A stretch of DNA of 64,000 bases from Rhizomicrobium palustre (GTDB taxonomy: Bacteria; Pseudomonadota; Alphaproteobacteria; Micropepsales; Micropepsaceae), in contig NZ_JAASRM010000001.1 in assembly GCF_011761565.1 (NCBI RefSeq), positions 4,200,109 through 4,264,108 of the forward strand. The letters are read 5' to 3'. Every line of letters starts with the position of its first letter. Position 1 is the stretch's first letter. Below, piece by piece: positions 16,720-27,292 of this stretch. The position numbers and the translations under genes were made by a program. The notes under the pieces are model-generated. The model worked only from the letters and a program-made list of their open reading frames with translations, was not told where the DNA came from and made no database searches.

Positions 16720-19089
16720 ATGCTGAGGAGAGATTTCCTCTCCGCCGCGGCCACTGCTGCCGTTTTGGCATCTCCGGCTTATGCCGGAATGGCCGGGATG
16801 GCTGAAAGCGAACTGGTGCTGACCGGGGTTACGACCGGCGCGGTGGCACTGGCAGTCGCAGCAGGGCTTTGGGCGCTCGCCGAACAGAAAGTGTCGGCAA
16901 AACTGCGCCGCCTCTTGAAAGGGGCGAGTGCGCGGTTGCGCGCAGCCGTAGGCGAACGCGACGCCCTGATCGCTGCCTCCCGCGATCCTTTGATTGTCTG
17001 GGGCCGCGAAAACCTTGCCCCCACTTTCTACAATGGCGGCGAAGCGATTTTGGATTCCTGTCTGCAGGGCCCGGACGCAACCGAACTTTCCACCGCACTT
17101 GACGCGCTTTCCAACCAAGGCACCGCCTTCACCATGGCCGTGCGCGATGTCAGCGGCCGCCCCCTCACCGTGCGCGGCAAGGCCGTTGGCGGGTTGGCGG
17201 CGGTATGGATCGAATCCGGATCGGAAAGCCACAGCCTTGATTTTCGCGGCGTGCTCAACGCCCTGCCCTTGCCGGTCTGGCTGCGCGATCGCGCGCTGTC
17301 GCTGGTCTGGGCCAATGACGCCTATCTTTCGGCCGCCGGCGCGCCCGACCTCGAGACCATCCAGAAAAATCAGACCGCCATCGACAAGAGCGAGCGTGAT
17401 CTCGCCGCCACGGCCAAAACCCATGAAGAGCCGATGGAGGCCAAGCGCTATGCCGTGATCGGTGGCCAGCGACGCGCCCTGCTGATCACCGAAATCCCCA
17501 CCGAGACCGGCATTGTCGGCACCGCCGCCGATATCACCGAAGTCGCCGCGGGCGAAGCCAAGCTGCAGCAGCATATCGATGCCCATACCGATACGCTGGA
17601 TAAGCTCGCCACCGCCGTGGCGATCTTCGGGCCCGATCAGAAGCTGCATTTCTATAACCGCGCCTTTGTGAAGCTGTGGGACCTGCCCGAAAAGTGGCTG
17701 GATAAGCACCCCAAGGATTCCGAAGTGCTCGACCGGCTGCGCGATGAACGCAAATTGCCGGAGCAGCGCGATTACCAAGGCTGGAAACGCGAGCGCATCG
17801 CTCTTTACGAGACCGCGCGCGAATATCCGTCGGAAGATCTGTGGCATGTGCCGGGCGGCAAGACCTTGCGCGTCGTCGCCCAGCCTCACCCCTTCGGCGG
17901 CCTCACCTTCCTTTATGAAGATGTCACCGAAAAGCTGAGCCTTGAAAGCTCGTACAACACCCTCATCAAGGTGCAATCGGCGACGCTGAATACCCTACAG
18001 GAAGCCGTGGCGGTGTTCGGCCCCGATGGCCGCCTGAAGCTTTACAATGCTGCTTTCTCGCGGCTGTGGCTGCTCACCGCGAAGGACCTCGCCGATGAAC
18101 CGCATGTGCGCCAGATCGCCGAGCAATGCAGCGCCAAATTCGGCGACGCGCCGGTATGGGATCGCGTTATCCAGGCCATTGTGGCGGGCACCGAGCCCGA
18201 CCGGCACATGGAAGATATCGAGCGCAACGACCGCACTATTCTGCAGCCCTCGCTTTCGCCGCTGCCGGATGGGGCGACGCTGGTCACCTTCACCGATGTC
18301 ACTGATCGCTTCCGCATTGAGCATGTCTTGCGCGAACGCGCCGAAGCGCTGGAAGCCGCCGACCGCCTGAAATCCGAATTCATCAAGCATGTCTCTTACG
18401 AGCTGCGCACCCCGCTCAATACGATTGTGGGCTTTGCGGAACTCCTCTCGAGCCAGGAATTCGGGCCGCTGAATGATCGCCAAGCGGCCTATATGAAAGA
18501 CATCGTTTCGGCCTCGAACACGCTGACGAGCTTGGTTTCCGATATTCTCGATCTCGCCTTGATCGAATCCGGTGCGCTGCGCCTGGAGCTGGAAAAGATC
18601 GACCTCTCCCAGATGCTGCATGATGTGGCGAGCCACGCGCGCGAATGGGGCGGCAAGGTTGGCCTCACGCTGGAAGTCGATTGCCCCGAAGACGAAGGCA
18701 TTTTCCTCGCCGATGCGCGCCGCGTGCGTCAGGTGGTGTTCAACCTTCTCTCCAACGCCTTCAAGTTCACCCCCAAAGGCGGCGTGATCGTGCTGGGCGG
18801 ACGCATTCAGGGGGAGAACGTGCAGATCTATGTGCGCGACAATGGCCCGGGCATTGCGCCGGAGCTGCGCGCCACCGTGTTCGAACGCTTTTCCGCCAAA
18901 GCTGCTGCTGGACAACGTGGCGGCGCAGGGCTGGGCCTTGCCCTCGTCAATCGCTTTGTCGAATTGCATGACGGCTGGGTGGAGATCGACAGCTCCACCA
19001 AAGGCACGCTGGTGCGTTGCCACTTCCCGCGCCGCATCCAAGATCACTCCTTACCCGAACGCGAAGCCCTGCCGACCCCGGCGGAGTGA
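16720..19089 (+). CDS. divL: DivL-like PAS sensor kinase with tyrosine at the phospho-acceptor site
   Basis: A 789-aa membrane-anchored kinase. One or two hydrophobic segments lie in the first 50 residues, then PAS-type repeats (about residues 165-290, 300-420 and 435-545), then a HisKA-like domain where the usual H of SHELRTP is replaced: HVSYELRTPLNTIVGF places Tyr at residue 560. The ATPase domain keeps its N-box (NLLSNAFKFTP), G1 (DNGPGIAPE) and G2 (GGAGLGLAL). Caulobacter DivL (769 aa) has Tyr550 at this position and controls CckA through DivK. The start is uncertain: ATG 16720 is chosen over GTG 16603 because of the promoter and a GGATAG site; a later ATG near 16795 is possible. Confidence 0.85.
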   Translation: MLRRDFLSAAATAAVLASPAYAGMAGMAESELVLTGVTTGAVALAVAAGLWALAEQKVSAKLRRLLKGASARLRAAVGERDALIAASRDPLIVWGRENLAPTFYNGGEAILDSCLQGPDATELSTALDALSNQGTAFTMAVRDVSGRPLTVRGKAVGGLAAVWIESGSESHSLDFRGVLNALPLPVWLRDRALSLVWANDAYLSAAGAPDLETIQKNQTAIDKSERDLAATAKTHEEPMEAKRYAVIGGQRRALLITEIPTETGIVGTAADITEVAAGEAKLQQHIDAHTDTLDKLATAVAIFGPDQKLHFYNRAFVKLWDLPEKWLDKHPKDSEVLDRLRDERKLPEQRDYQGWKRERIALYETAREYPSEDLWHVPGGKTLRVVAQPHPFGGLTFLYEDVTEKLSLESSYNTLIKVQSATLNTLQEAVAVFGPDGRLKLYNAAFSRLWLLTAKDLADEPHVRQIAEQCSAKFGDAPVWDRVIQAIVAGTEPDRHMEDIERNDRTILQPSLSPLPDGATLVTFTDVTDRFRIEHVLRERAEALEAADRLKSEFIKHVSYELRTPLNTIVGFAELLSSQEFGPLNDRQAAYMKDIVSASNTLTSLVSDILDLALIESGALRLELEKIDLSQMLHDVASHAREWGGKVGLTLEVDCPEDEGIFLADARRVRQVVFNLLSNAFKFTPKGGVIVLGGRIQGENVQIYVRDNGPGIAPELRATVFERFSAKAAAGQRGGAGLGLALVNRFVELHDGWVEIDSSTKGTLVRCHFPRRIQDHSLPEREALPTPAE

Positions 19090-19114
19090 AGGCGTTAGCA
19101 GAGCTTCACGCCGG

Positions 19115-19843
19115 TCAGGCCACCTTCGGCACGATGTGGAACAGAAGATTGAACAGGTTGTGCACCACGACCGGCAGCACAAGACTGCGGCTGCGGCAGC
19201 GTAGCCAGACCAGCAAGAAGCCCCCTATCGCTGCCGAGATGCCGTGGGCGATATTCAAATGGGCGAAGTTCGCATCGTGCGGCAGTGCATGCAGCAGCCC
19301 AAACGCCAGCGATGTCACGATAGCGCCATAGCTCAACTCCGCACCCAAGATACGGAAACGGGCTGCGAACATCCGGTCGAACAGTGCCAGAAGCAAACCT
19401 CGGAACAGGAGCTCCTCTGAAAGGCCTGGCATCGTCGCCTGAAACAACAACGTCTCCAGGGAATGATCCCGGCTGCCGCCATGCAGAGCAAAAAGCGTCG
19501 CCTGCAGCAGGAAAATTGGCAGTATTACAGTCAATACCGCCCGGCCCGTTCCCGGTGCTTGCACGAACGTCAGGCCAAGCTCGCGGGCGCGGAATTTGCC
19601 CATTGCAATCAGCGTGATTGCGATGACCAAATTGAGGGCAACACTGAAGCCTTTGTAAAACCAGGTATAATGCAGTGCGCCACCGCTCAGCATGCGCTGG
19701 ATAAAACTGCCCATGACGATGGCGTCGAAATCACCGAGCAACACGATCAGCAACACGAAGACCCAGCCGCGCGTCTGTTTGCGAAACAGCGCTGGCGATG
19801 CACATAGCGCTAAACTGAGATACGTCCCGAGCAACGCGATCAT
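19115..19843 (-). CDS. CPBP family intramembrane metalloprotease (CAAX/Rce1-like)
   Basis: An approximately 242-aa, very hydrophobic protein with about seven membrane helices. Motif 1 is LSEELLFRGLL (the EExxxR glutamate pair), motif 2 is FGLLHALPHD and motif 3 is VVHNLFNLLFH, all characteristic of CPBP/abortive-infection-like (ABI) proteases. The substrate is unknown. The frame is open to ATG 19921; I prefer ATG 19843 because the hydrophobic core starts right after it and a run of G precedes it, but this is not certain. It converges with divL (25-bp gap). Confidence 0.78.
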   Translation of the reverse strand: MIALLGTYLSLALCASPALFRKQTRGWVFVLLIVLLGDFDAIVMGSFIQRMLSGGALHYTWFYKGFSVALNLVIAITLIAMGKFRARELGLTFVQAPGTGRAVLTVILPIFLLQATLFALHGGSRDHSLETLLFQATMPGLSEELLFRGLLLALFDRMFAARFRILGAELSYGAIVTSLAFGLLHALPHDANFAHLNIAHGISAAIGGFLLVWLRCRSRSLVLPVVVHNLFNLLFHIVPKVA

Positions 19844-19952
19844 CGCCCCCCCCCGCATGACCAGCAGAGTATTGCAACCCACCCTTGAACACGCCAGAAG
19901 CCGAGACGCGCGCGTGCGCATTCGCCGCGACGCATCCCACCTGCGGCGTGAG

Positions 19953-20188
19953 TTAGGCCTCTACCGCCACCAGCTTCTTGGCGAATTCACGCCGCAGCAG
20001 GAAAAAGCTGAATACGGCCTGCAAGGTGATCGAGCCCACCGAACCCGGCTTGCGCCCCCACACTTCCAGAAGCGGCCACCAGCTCGATGGCCGATATGCA
20101 AGAAATGCTGCACGCGCGGGAAAACCACGATCAGCGCGATAAACCCGACAACGACCGCGATCGAACGCTCAAGGCCCGCCCCGAACAC
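19953..20188 (-). pseudogene. Possible frameshifted small membrane protein
   Basis: On the minus strand one frame reads LERSIAVVVGFIALIVVFPRVQHFL, a clear transmembrane helix, and then degrades into Cys/Trp/Arg-rich sequence. The neighbouring frame takes over with protein-like RPSSWWPLLEVWGRKPG and ITLQAVFSFFLLRREFAKKL, ending in TAA at 19953-19955. Joining the two frames near 20095 would give a plausible two-helix protein of about 80 residues. Either a genuine frameshift, a sequencing error or chance. No family recognised. Confidence 0.3.
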
Positions 20189-20241
20189 GCCGAGCGGATG
20201 CCCGATTTGGAGGAAATTCGGGGCTGGCCGAAGAGGGACGC

Positions 20242-20877
20242 TTAAGGCGTCTCAGTGCAGGCTTTCCAGGCTGGTCCGGCAAACGGGATGACCGCGACCT
20301 CGCCAGTGACGACGTTGATCAGCGCGATACTCCGCCCGAAATGCACGGTCGCAGTTTTCCCATCGGCGCTGAGGCGCGGCCAGGAAAGTGGCGCCCCATT
20401 CAGGTTGAAATGCGTGATCTGCCGCTCGACACCGTTTTCCGAATAAAAAACCTCATAATGGTAGGCGGTATTGGGCGGATTGATTTGTTTAAGGTGGACG
20501 AACCGCCTGCAATCGGCAGCGCAAGACCTCGCACTGCCGTAATCACCGGGAATGGTTGGCGTCCAGTCTTTCGAATTGCTGTCAGCCGCCATCTGCGCCC
20601 GTGTGAAGGGCGCTTGCCGCCATTGGCCATCACGGCGCGCATAGACAATCGCCTTGACCTCCTCGAACGCGCCGCGCGGCGTATGGGGCGTCCATTGCGG
20701 TGCGCGGCACAAGAGCGGCAGCGTGATCTCGCTTCCATCCGCGGAAATGATTTGCGAGCTGACGGAGACACGACAGGTGAAATCCGTGCAGCCACCGATG
20801 GAGATCGGGTCGATCAACATGCATCCACTCAGGATCGTAAGCGATAGACAACCAAGTGGCAGCGCACGCCTGAACAT
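20242..20877 (-). CDS. Predicted lipoprotein, function unknown
   Basis: A 211-aa protein starting MFRRALPLGCLSLTILSGC, whose lipobox ILSGC marks lipid attachment at the outer or inner membrane. The mature part contains several cysteines (GGCTDFTCRV, LLCRAP, SCAADCRRF) that may form disulfides, and a C-terminal beta-rich region (TATVHFGRSIALINVVTGEV). GGAGGGG stands 6-8 bp before ATG 20877; a further upstream start at 20901 lies before this ribosome site. No homologous family recognised. Confidence 0.6.
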   Translation of the reverse strand: MFRRALPLGCLSLTILSGCMLIDPISIGGCTDFTCRVSVSSQIISADGSEITLPLLCRAPQWTPHTPRGAFEEVKAIVYARRDGQWRQAPFTRAQMAADSNSKDWTPTIPGDYGSARSCAADCRRFVHLKQINPPNTAYHYEVFYSENGVERQITHFNLNGAPLSWPRLSADGKTATVHFGRSIALINVVTGEVAVIPFAGPAWKACTETP

Positions 20878-20971
20878 GCTCAGCCCCTCCAGCATCGGCA
20901 CGGCCAGCCTACGCGCTGTAGGGGCGGGTTTCCATCTGCATGGAAGCAGGAAGATAACTAAAACCGCACAA

Positions 20972-21682
20972 CTAAATCGCAGCCGCAGCTTTTCGATACA
21001 CCGCTACTGAAAGCGCCACCATCATCATCGCCAGAATGGTCGACTCCACACCATCGCCCATCGTCGCCACGAGCTTGAGGCGTAAAGAAAGCTCTGTCTT
21101 CATCAGATAAGCCGTCGCGCCGAGATGTAGAAGGTGAAGTGGAAATGCCAGCATCAGATACGCGCCAAACGCAGGCCCCATCAGCGGCACCATGCGGCGG
21201 AACAACGAGGACGGCGTCTCGCGTACACTGAGCGCGACACTCCAGGCCATGAACGGCAAGAGGATGAGCACGGATAGCACCGACGAAAAGGCCAATCCGG
21301 CATAAAGCCAAACAGGCGCGAGTGCTGTGCCACTGGCAAGGTTCGGGATCAAAGTGAAAAGCCGCGCCAGAAGCGCACCGACCGCGAGGCCAACAATCCC
21401 CCAGAAAGTACAAAAGAGAAGCCCGCGATCAAGGCCCCAAGGCTTTGCCCGGCTCTCCGCCATCACCCGCAAGGCGGCACAGCCAATCCAGCTCACACCT
21501 AACAAACGCACCAGCAGCGAAACGATCAGCAAGGGCGGAACGTGGCCGGGCTTGGGGTTTGCATAGACAAGGTCACATACATTCGTGGCAGCGGCCACCA
21601 CCAGGAATATCGCCCAAATCGCGGGCATGGACCGGAAGGATTTCTTGAAAATCGCCCATGTCGACGCGCTGACAGACGCCAT
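20972..21682 (-). CDS. Multi-pass membrane protein, function unknown
   Basis: A 236-aa integral membrane protein with about six hydrophobic helices (for example PAIWAIFLVVAAAT, GIVGLAVGALLARLF, SSVLSVLILLPFMAW, ILAMMMVALSVAVY). ATG 21682 follows GGGAGG; an earlier in-frame ATG at 21778 adds a charged, non-hydrophobic stretch. No diagnostic motif seen, so no role is assigned. It is upstream of the lipoprotein gene on the same strand with a 94-bp gap. Confidence 0.6.
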   Translation of the reverse strand: MASVSASTWAIFKKSFRSMPAIWAIFLVVAAATNVCDLVYANPKPGHVPPLLIVSLLVRLLGVSWIGCAALRVMAESRAKPWGLDRGLLFCTFWGIVGLAVGALLARLFTLIPNLASGTALAPVWLYAGLAFSSVLSVLILLPFMAWSVALSVRETPSSLFRRMVPLMGPAFGAYLMLAFPLHLLHLGATAYLMKTELSLRLKLVATMGDGVESTILAMMMVALSVAVYRKAAAAI

Positions 21683-21784
21683 ACCCAAAACCTCCCGCCT
21701 TCCGGTAGAAGATAGTGGCGCGATATGGGATTTCAACGGGAGGCGAGCGGGCCTGTTTTGCAAGCCCGCTCTGTGCATAAGAAA

Positions 21785-22246
21785 TTAGAACGCGATATCG
21801 TTCACCGCGGCCGAGAGGCTTTCGGCGGAGAGGATGGTCACCATGCGGCCATCGAGGATCGCAATACCGTCGACATTGCGCTCGGCACTTTGGCCCATCA
21901 CATCCGGCGGCGGCTGGATCTCAGATTCCGTGAGCGTAATGATATCGGAGACCGCATCCACCAGAATGCCGGTGGTGCGCTCACCTTCCGTGATCACGAT
22001 GATGACGTTCTTGGCCGAGGCTTCGGTCATACCCAAACCAAGCTTAGCCTTCAGATCCATCACCGGCAGAACCGCGCCGCGCAGATTAATCACGCCGCGA
22101 ATGTAATCAGGGACATGCGGCACGGCAGTGGTATCGGTCCAGCCGCGAATCTCGCGAATGGCCATGATGTTAGAGGCGAATTCCTGACCATTAGCCATGA
22201 AGGTGATGAACTGGCGGGTCTGGCCGCTGCGTTCGGTGTTTTCCAT
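21785..22246 (-). CDS. cheW: Chemotaxis coupling protein CheW
   Basis: A 153-aa CheW. Typical segments are QFITFMANGQEFA, IREIRGWTDTTAVPHVPDYIRGVINLRGAVLPVMDL and a late DGIAILDGRMVTILS. It links receptors to the CheA kinase. It has a strong GAGGAGG 8 bp before the ATG. It lies 19 bp downstream of an mcp gene and is surely co-transcribed with it, but no cheA, cheY, cheR or cheB is in the window, so the pair plugs into a pathway encoded elsewhere. Confidence 0.92.
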   Translation of the reverse strand: MENTERSGQTRQFITFMANGQEFASNIMAIREIRGWTDTTAVPHVPDYIRGVINLRGAVLPVMDLKAKLGLGMTEASAKNVIIVITEGERTTGILVDAVSDIITLTESEIQPPPDVMGQSAERNVDGIAILDGRMVTILSAESLSAAVNDIAF

Positions 22247-22265
22247 TTTTATACCTCCTCAGCCT

Positions 22266-23768
22266 TCAAAACTCGGCCCACTCATCTTTGGATGGCTTGG
22301 TGTCGAGCGCGACCGCAGCGGCGGCTTGGCCCCGGCGCCCCGCGGCACGCGGTGCCGGATTATGCGCGGGCAGAACGGCGCCACGGGCTTGCGGCGTGGT
22401 GCGCGGCCCGGCGATATTCGTCTTCGCCCCAACATTGAAGAAGGACATCAGCTCGTTGAGCGTGCGACCTTCCTGGGCGAGGCTGCGGGCAGCAGCAGTG
22501 GATTCCTCCACCATCGCGGCATTCTGCTGCGTGGAGCGGTCCATCTGCGTGACTGCGGCGTTGACCTGCTCGATACCGGTCGATTGCTGCTCGGCGGCTT
22601 GCGCCATCTCGCCAACCAGCGAGTTGATCTGCACCACCTGTTCGACAATGCGCTTCAAGGCTGTGCCGGACTCGCCGACGAACTTCACGCCCTGACCGAC
22701 TTGATCGCTGGAGGTGTTGATCAGCCCCTTGATCTGCTTGGCCGCTTCCGAAGAGCGCTGCGCAAGCGCGCGCACTTCCGAGGCGACGACGGCAAAGCCC
22801 TTGCCTGCATCACCCGCGCGGGCCGCTTCGACGCCGGCGTTCAAAGCCAGAAGATTGGTCTGGAAGGCGATCTCATCGATCACGCCAATAATGTCGGTGA
22901 TCTGCTTGGAGGACTGCGAAATTGCGTCCATCGCCTTGACGGCGGTTTCCACAACCTGGCCGCCGGTTTCGGCCACCTGTTTCGCGGTGGAGACGCTCTG
23001 CGAGGCTTCGCGCGCATTGGCAGCGGTCTTCTTCACCGTGGCGGTGATTTCTTCCAGCGCGGCAGCGGTTTCCTCGAGGCTGGCGGCCTGTTGTTCCGTG
23101 CGGCGCGACAGATCATCGGCAGCCTTGGAGATTTCATCCGAGCCGGTGGTGATCTGCGACGTGGTGGAGACCACGTTCGTCATCGTGTCCTGAAGGCGAT
23201 CGAGGGCAAGATTGAAGTCTTCCTTCAGCTTGGCGAAAGACCCGCTCATGTCAGCGGTGACGCGATGGGTGAGATTGCCCTTGGCAAGCTGATCGAGACC
23301 TTCACCGATGCTCTTGATGGTCAGCTCGGTTTGCTGAGCCTGAACGAATTGGTCCACCACCACCGCAACATCGGTGAAGATAGAGAACATCAGGCTGCTG
23401 ACATATTCACGGCGGCGGGGATCGTAAAGCGGCGCGTGATCGAGCAAGGAATTGACAAGACCCGCGGCCCAGTTGGGATAGACATTGGCGAGATAGTTGG
23501 TGAGATCGGTGCGGCCGCTGATCTCTTCGATGATCTTCGCCTGGACCTTGAAGTATTCGGAAGACAAATCGCCGGTGGCGACATGACGGAATTTCACGCG
23601 CTCGATCGCGAGCACATCCGGCGGCATCGCGGTGAGAGAGGAATCGGCAGCCCTATAGGCATCCAGCAGCGCTTTATCGACGCCACTGCCAACCCGGCGA
23701 TGGACGATCTCGCCCACTTCGCGCCGCGCACTCGACCAGGACGGCAATTTTTCTTGCAAAGAACTCAT
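22266..23768 (-). CDS. Cytoplasmic methyl-accepting chemotaxis protein with protoglobin-like sensor
   Basis: A 500-aa receptor with no transmembrane segment. Residues 1-160 are helical and resemble a globin-coupled sensor ([47 protein letters not shown]), although no histidine stands at the place expected for the proximal haem ligand. A HAMP-like segment (about 165-215) and a signalling coiled coil follow, with the conserved tip [21 protein letters not shown]. The C-terminus DEWAEF fits the xWxxF CheR-tethering pentapeptide. Start ATG 23768 has GGGAG upstream. An aerotaxis or redox role is possible but not shown. Confidence 0.85.
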   Translation of the reverse strand: MSSLQEKLPSWSSARREVGEIVHRRVGSGVDKALLDAYRAADSSLTAMPPDVLAIERVKFRHVATGDLSSEYFKVQAKIIEEISGRTDLTNYLANVYPNWAAGLVNSLLDHAPLYDPRRREYVSSLMFSIFTDVAVVVDQFVQAQQTELTIKSIGEGLDQLAKGNLTHRVTADMSGSFAKLKEDFNLALDRLQDTMTNVVSTTSQITTGSDEISKAADDLSRRTEQQAASLEETAAALEEITATVKKTAANAREASQSVSTAKQVAETGGQVVETAVKAMDAISQSSKQITDIIGVIDEIAFQTNLLALNAGVEAARAGDAGKGFAVVASEVRALAQRSSEAAKQIKGLINTSSDQVGQGVKFVGESGTALKRIVEQVVQINSLVGEMAQAAEQQSTGIEQVNAAVTQMDRSTQQNAAMVEESTAAARSLAQEGRTLNELMSFFNVGAKTNIAGPRTTPQARGAVLPAHNPAPRAAGRRGQAAAAVALDTKPSKDEWAEF

Positions 23769-24085
23769 CAGGCGCTCCCTATCTCCCCGTGGGCCACATT
23801 GGCCCGTTCGCTGCATCTGTTGCGTACATTGCAGACGACCGTACGGGCGGAGCATTATGGAAAGGCGTCTCAAACCCCGGCTGCAAAACAGCCGTAAACG
23901 TTTGATCTTACGCGCTTGCGCATCCTGCCGCTCGTTTGGCAGGCATACGTTAGAGATGTGTCCCTTGAAAATTAGTCAACGTGAATATACCGCATGTAAC
24001 GGCTGAGCCGCATTTTAAGCGGTTTACCACCGTTTCTTGGAGCGAGATGCGCGAGACACGTACAAATACTTGGTCGGTATAAATA
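23769..24085. other. Intergenic region upstream of mcp
   Basis: 317 bp with no gene. It must contain the mcp-cheW promoter and the end of the ferredoxin transcript. I see no obvious terminator hairpin with a T-run and no clear -24/-12 or flagellar sigma-28 motif. Confidence 0.4.
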
Positions 24086-25629
<1,544 letters not shown>

Positions 25630-25719
25630 GGCGGTGGGGCTATCATGGTTGCCCCAGGGGCCGCAACAGATCCGCTAGGGTCGTTGAGGCGGCTGGGTAC
25701 GAAGGCTACAACATTGGAA

Positions 25720-26190
25720 ATGAAAGACGATTCGGAACGTTTCCGGCATTCTATCGCGCTTGAGAGCCTCGAAGATACCGCTCATCTGGGCGCGTTAATT
25801 GCGCGCGCACTGAAAAAAGGGAATACCCTGGCACTGCGCGGCGATCTTGGCGCGGGCAAAACCGCGCTGGCCCGCTCCATTCTGCAAGCCTTGGGTGTGA
25901 CTGGCCCCATCGCCAGCCCGACCTTTACCCTGGTGCAAGCCTATGAGACGGCGCGCCTGCCTATTCGCCATTTCGACCTCTATCGCATCGAAGACCCGAG
26001 CGAACTCGAAGAACTCGGCCTGGATGAGGCCCTGAGCGAAGGTGCCGCCTTGATCGAATGGCCCGACCGGGCCGAGATGCCTGAGGACGCGATTAACCTC
26101 ACTTTGACCATAACAGGCGCCCAATCGCGGCAGGCAGAGATCGACGCCCCTGCCGCCTGGGCCGCAATTTTCGCCGGCAAGGATTTCTGA
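25720..26190 (+). CDS. tsaE: tRNA threonylcarbamoyladenosine biosynthesis ATPase TsaE
   Basis: A 156-aa P-loop ATPase. Walker A is GDLGAGKTALARSI, followed by the family motif SPTFTLVQAYE and the FDLYRIEDPSELEELG segment. It works with TsaB and TsaD in making t6A37 of ANN-decoding tRNAs. The frame is open to 25570, which would run into the divergent reductase gene; ATG 25720 gives the normal length. First gene of a compact run tsaE-amgK-murU-addB-addA-trxA with overlaps or gaps of a few bases. Confidence 0.9.
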   Translation: MKDDSERFRHSIALESLEDTAHLGALIARALKKGNTLALRGDLGAGKTALARSILQALGVTGPIASPTFTLVQAYETARLPIRHFDLYRIEDPSELEELGLDEALSEGAALIEWPDRAEMPEDAINLTLTITGAQSRQAEIDAPAAWAAIFAGKDF

Positions 26191-26191
26191 C

Positions 26192-27283
26192 GTGGCATTC
26201 AAGACATCTTCGTTTCTGAACGATGCAGGTTGGGGTCAGGCCGAGCGCGAGAAGCTGCCCGGCGATGCTTCCACGCGGCGCTATGAGCGGCTGTTCAAAC
26301 CCGGCGCCAGCGCTTTGTTAATGATCCAGCCGCAAGGTGCCGAAACTCCGACCGCAGGCAAGGACGCCACTCCCGAAGAGCGCAAAGCGCTGGGCTATAA
26401 CGCGGTGGCGCGACTTGCCGGTGCTGATTGCGGACGCTTCGTGGCGGCGGCGGAATATCTCTCCAGCCTTGGACTCTCGGCGCCGAAAATCTATGCTGCC
26501 GATCCGGCGCACGGGCTGGTGCTGCTTGAGGATCTGGGCGCCGACCTCTTCACGGATTCCTTGGCCAAGGGCGTTGCGGAAGCCGAGCTCTATAAAGGCG
26601 CCGCCGAGGTCCTCGCCAAGCTGCACGCGCAAGGCGCCCCTGCACAACTGCCGCCCGACAAAGATCTTTATGCCTATGACGAGACCGCGCTACTCGCGGA
26701 AGTCGATCTCTTGCCCGAGTGGTTCTTCCCTGTCGCGCTCAAGCGGCCCGCGACCGAGATGGAGCTTTCCGATTTTCGCGGTGCATGGCGTGAGGCCTTG
26801 ACGCCCGTGCTTTCCGCACCCGCCTATTTCGTGCATCGCGACTTCCATGCGCAAAACCTGATGTGGCTGCCGGAACGTGAAGGCGCGGCACGCGTTGGGC
26901 TGATCGACTTCCAGGACGCGGTGGCGGGATCAGCAGCCTATGATGTCATTTCCTTGACAGAAGATGCCCGCCGCGATGTCTCGCCGGAAGCCTCGGCGCT
27001 GACGGTGTCGCATTACCTTAACAAAATGCGTGAACAAGGAACGCCGGTCGATGAAACGGCTTTCCGCTTGGAGATGGCCCTCTTCGCGGCCCAGCGCAAC
27101 ACCAAGATCGTCGGGATCTTCGCCCGGCTTTATCGCCGGGACGGCAAGCCGCGCTATCTCGACCTTCTGCCCAGAGTGTGGTCGTATTTGAGTGCCGATT
27201 TGAACCACCCTGCTCTTACAAAGCTGAAAGCGTGGTATGATCGGGCCATTCCGTTCGAGACGCGTGGTGTCCCGAACATTTAG
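26192..27283 (+). CDS. amgK: N-acetylmuramate/N-acetylglucosamine kinase (AmgK-like phosphotransferase)
   Basis: A 363-aa aminoglycoside-phosphotransferase-fold kinase. Its catalytic loop is VHRDFHAQNLMW and its metal-binding DFQ is LIDFQDAVAG; the N-terminal GDASTRRYERL is the family nucleotide loop. The GTG start has AAGGA upstream and lies 1 bp after the tsaE stop. The next gene encodes a MurU-like uridylyltransferase, and this kinase-uridylyltransferase pair is the recycling route MurNAc to MurNAc-1-P to UDP-MurNAc known from Pseudomonas and Caulobacter, which bypasses de novo synthesis. Confidence 0.83.
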   Translation: MAFKTSSFLNDAGWGQAEREKLPGDASTRRYERLFKPGASALLMIQPQGAETPTAGKDATPEERKALGYNAVARLAGADCGRFVAAAEYLSSLGLSAPKIYAADPAHGLVLLEDLGADLFTDSLAKGVAEAELYKGAAEVLAKLHAQGAPAQLPPDKDLYAYDETALLAEVDLLPEWFFPVALKRPATEMELSDFRGAWREALTPVLSAPAYFVHRDFHAQNLMWLPEREGAARVGLIDFQDAVAGSAAYDVISLTEDARRDVSPEASALTVSHYLNKMREQGTPVDETAFRLEMALFAAQRNTKIVGIFARLYRRDGKPRYLDLLPRVWSYLSADLNHPALTKLKAWYDRAIPFETRGVPNI

Positions 27284-27292
27284 GAGCTTGTG

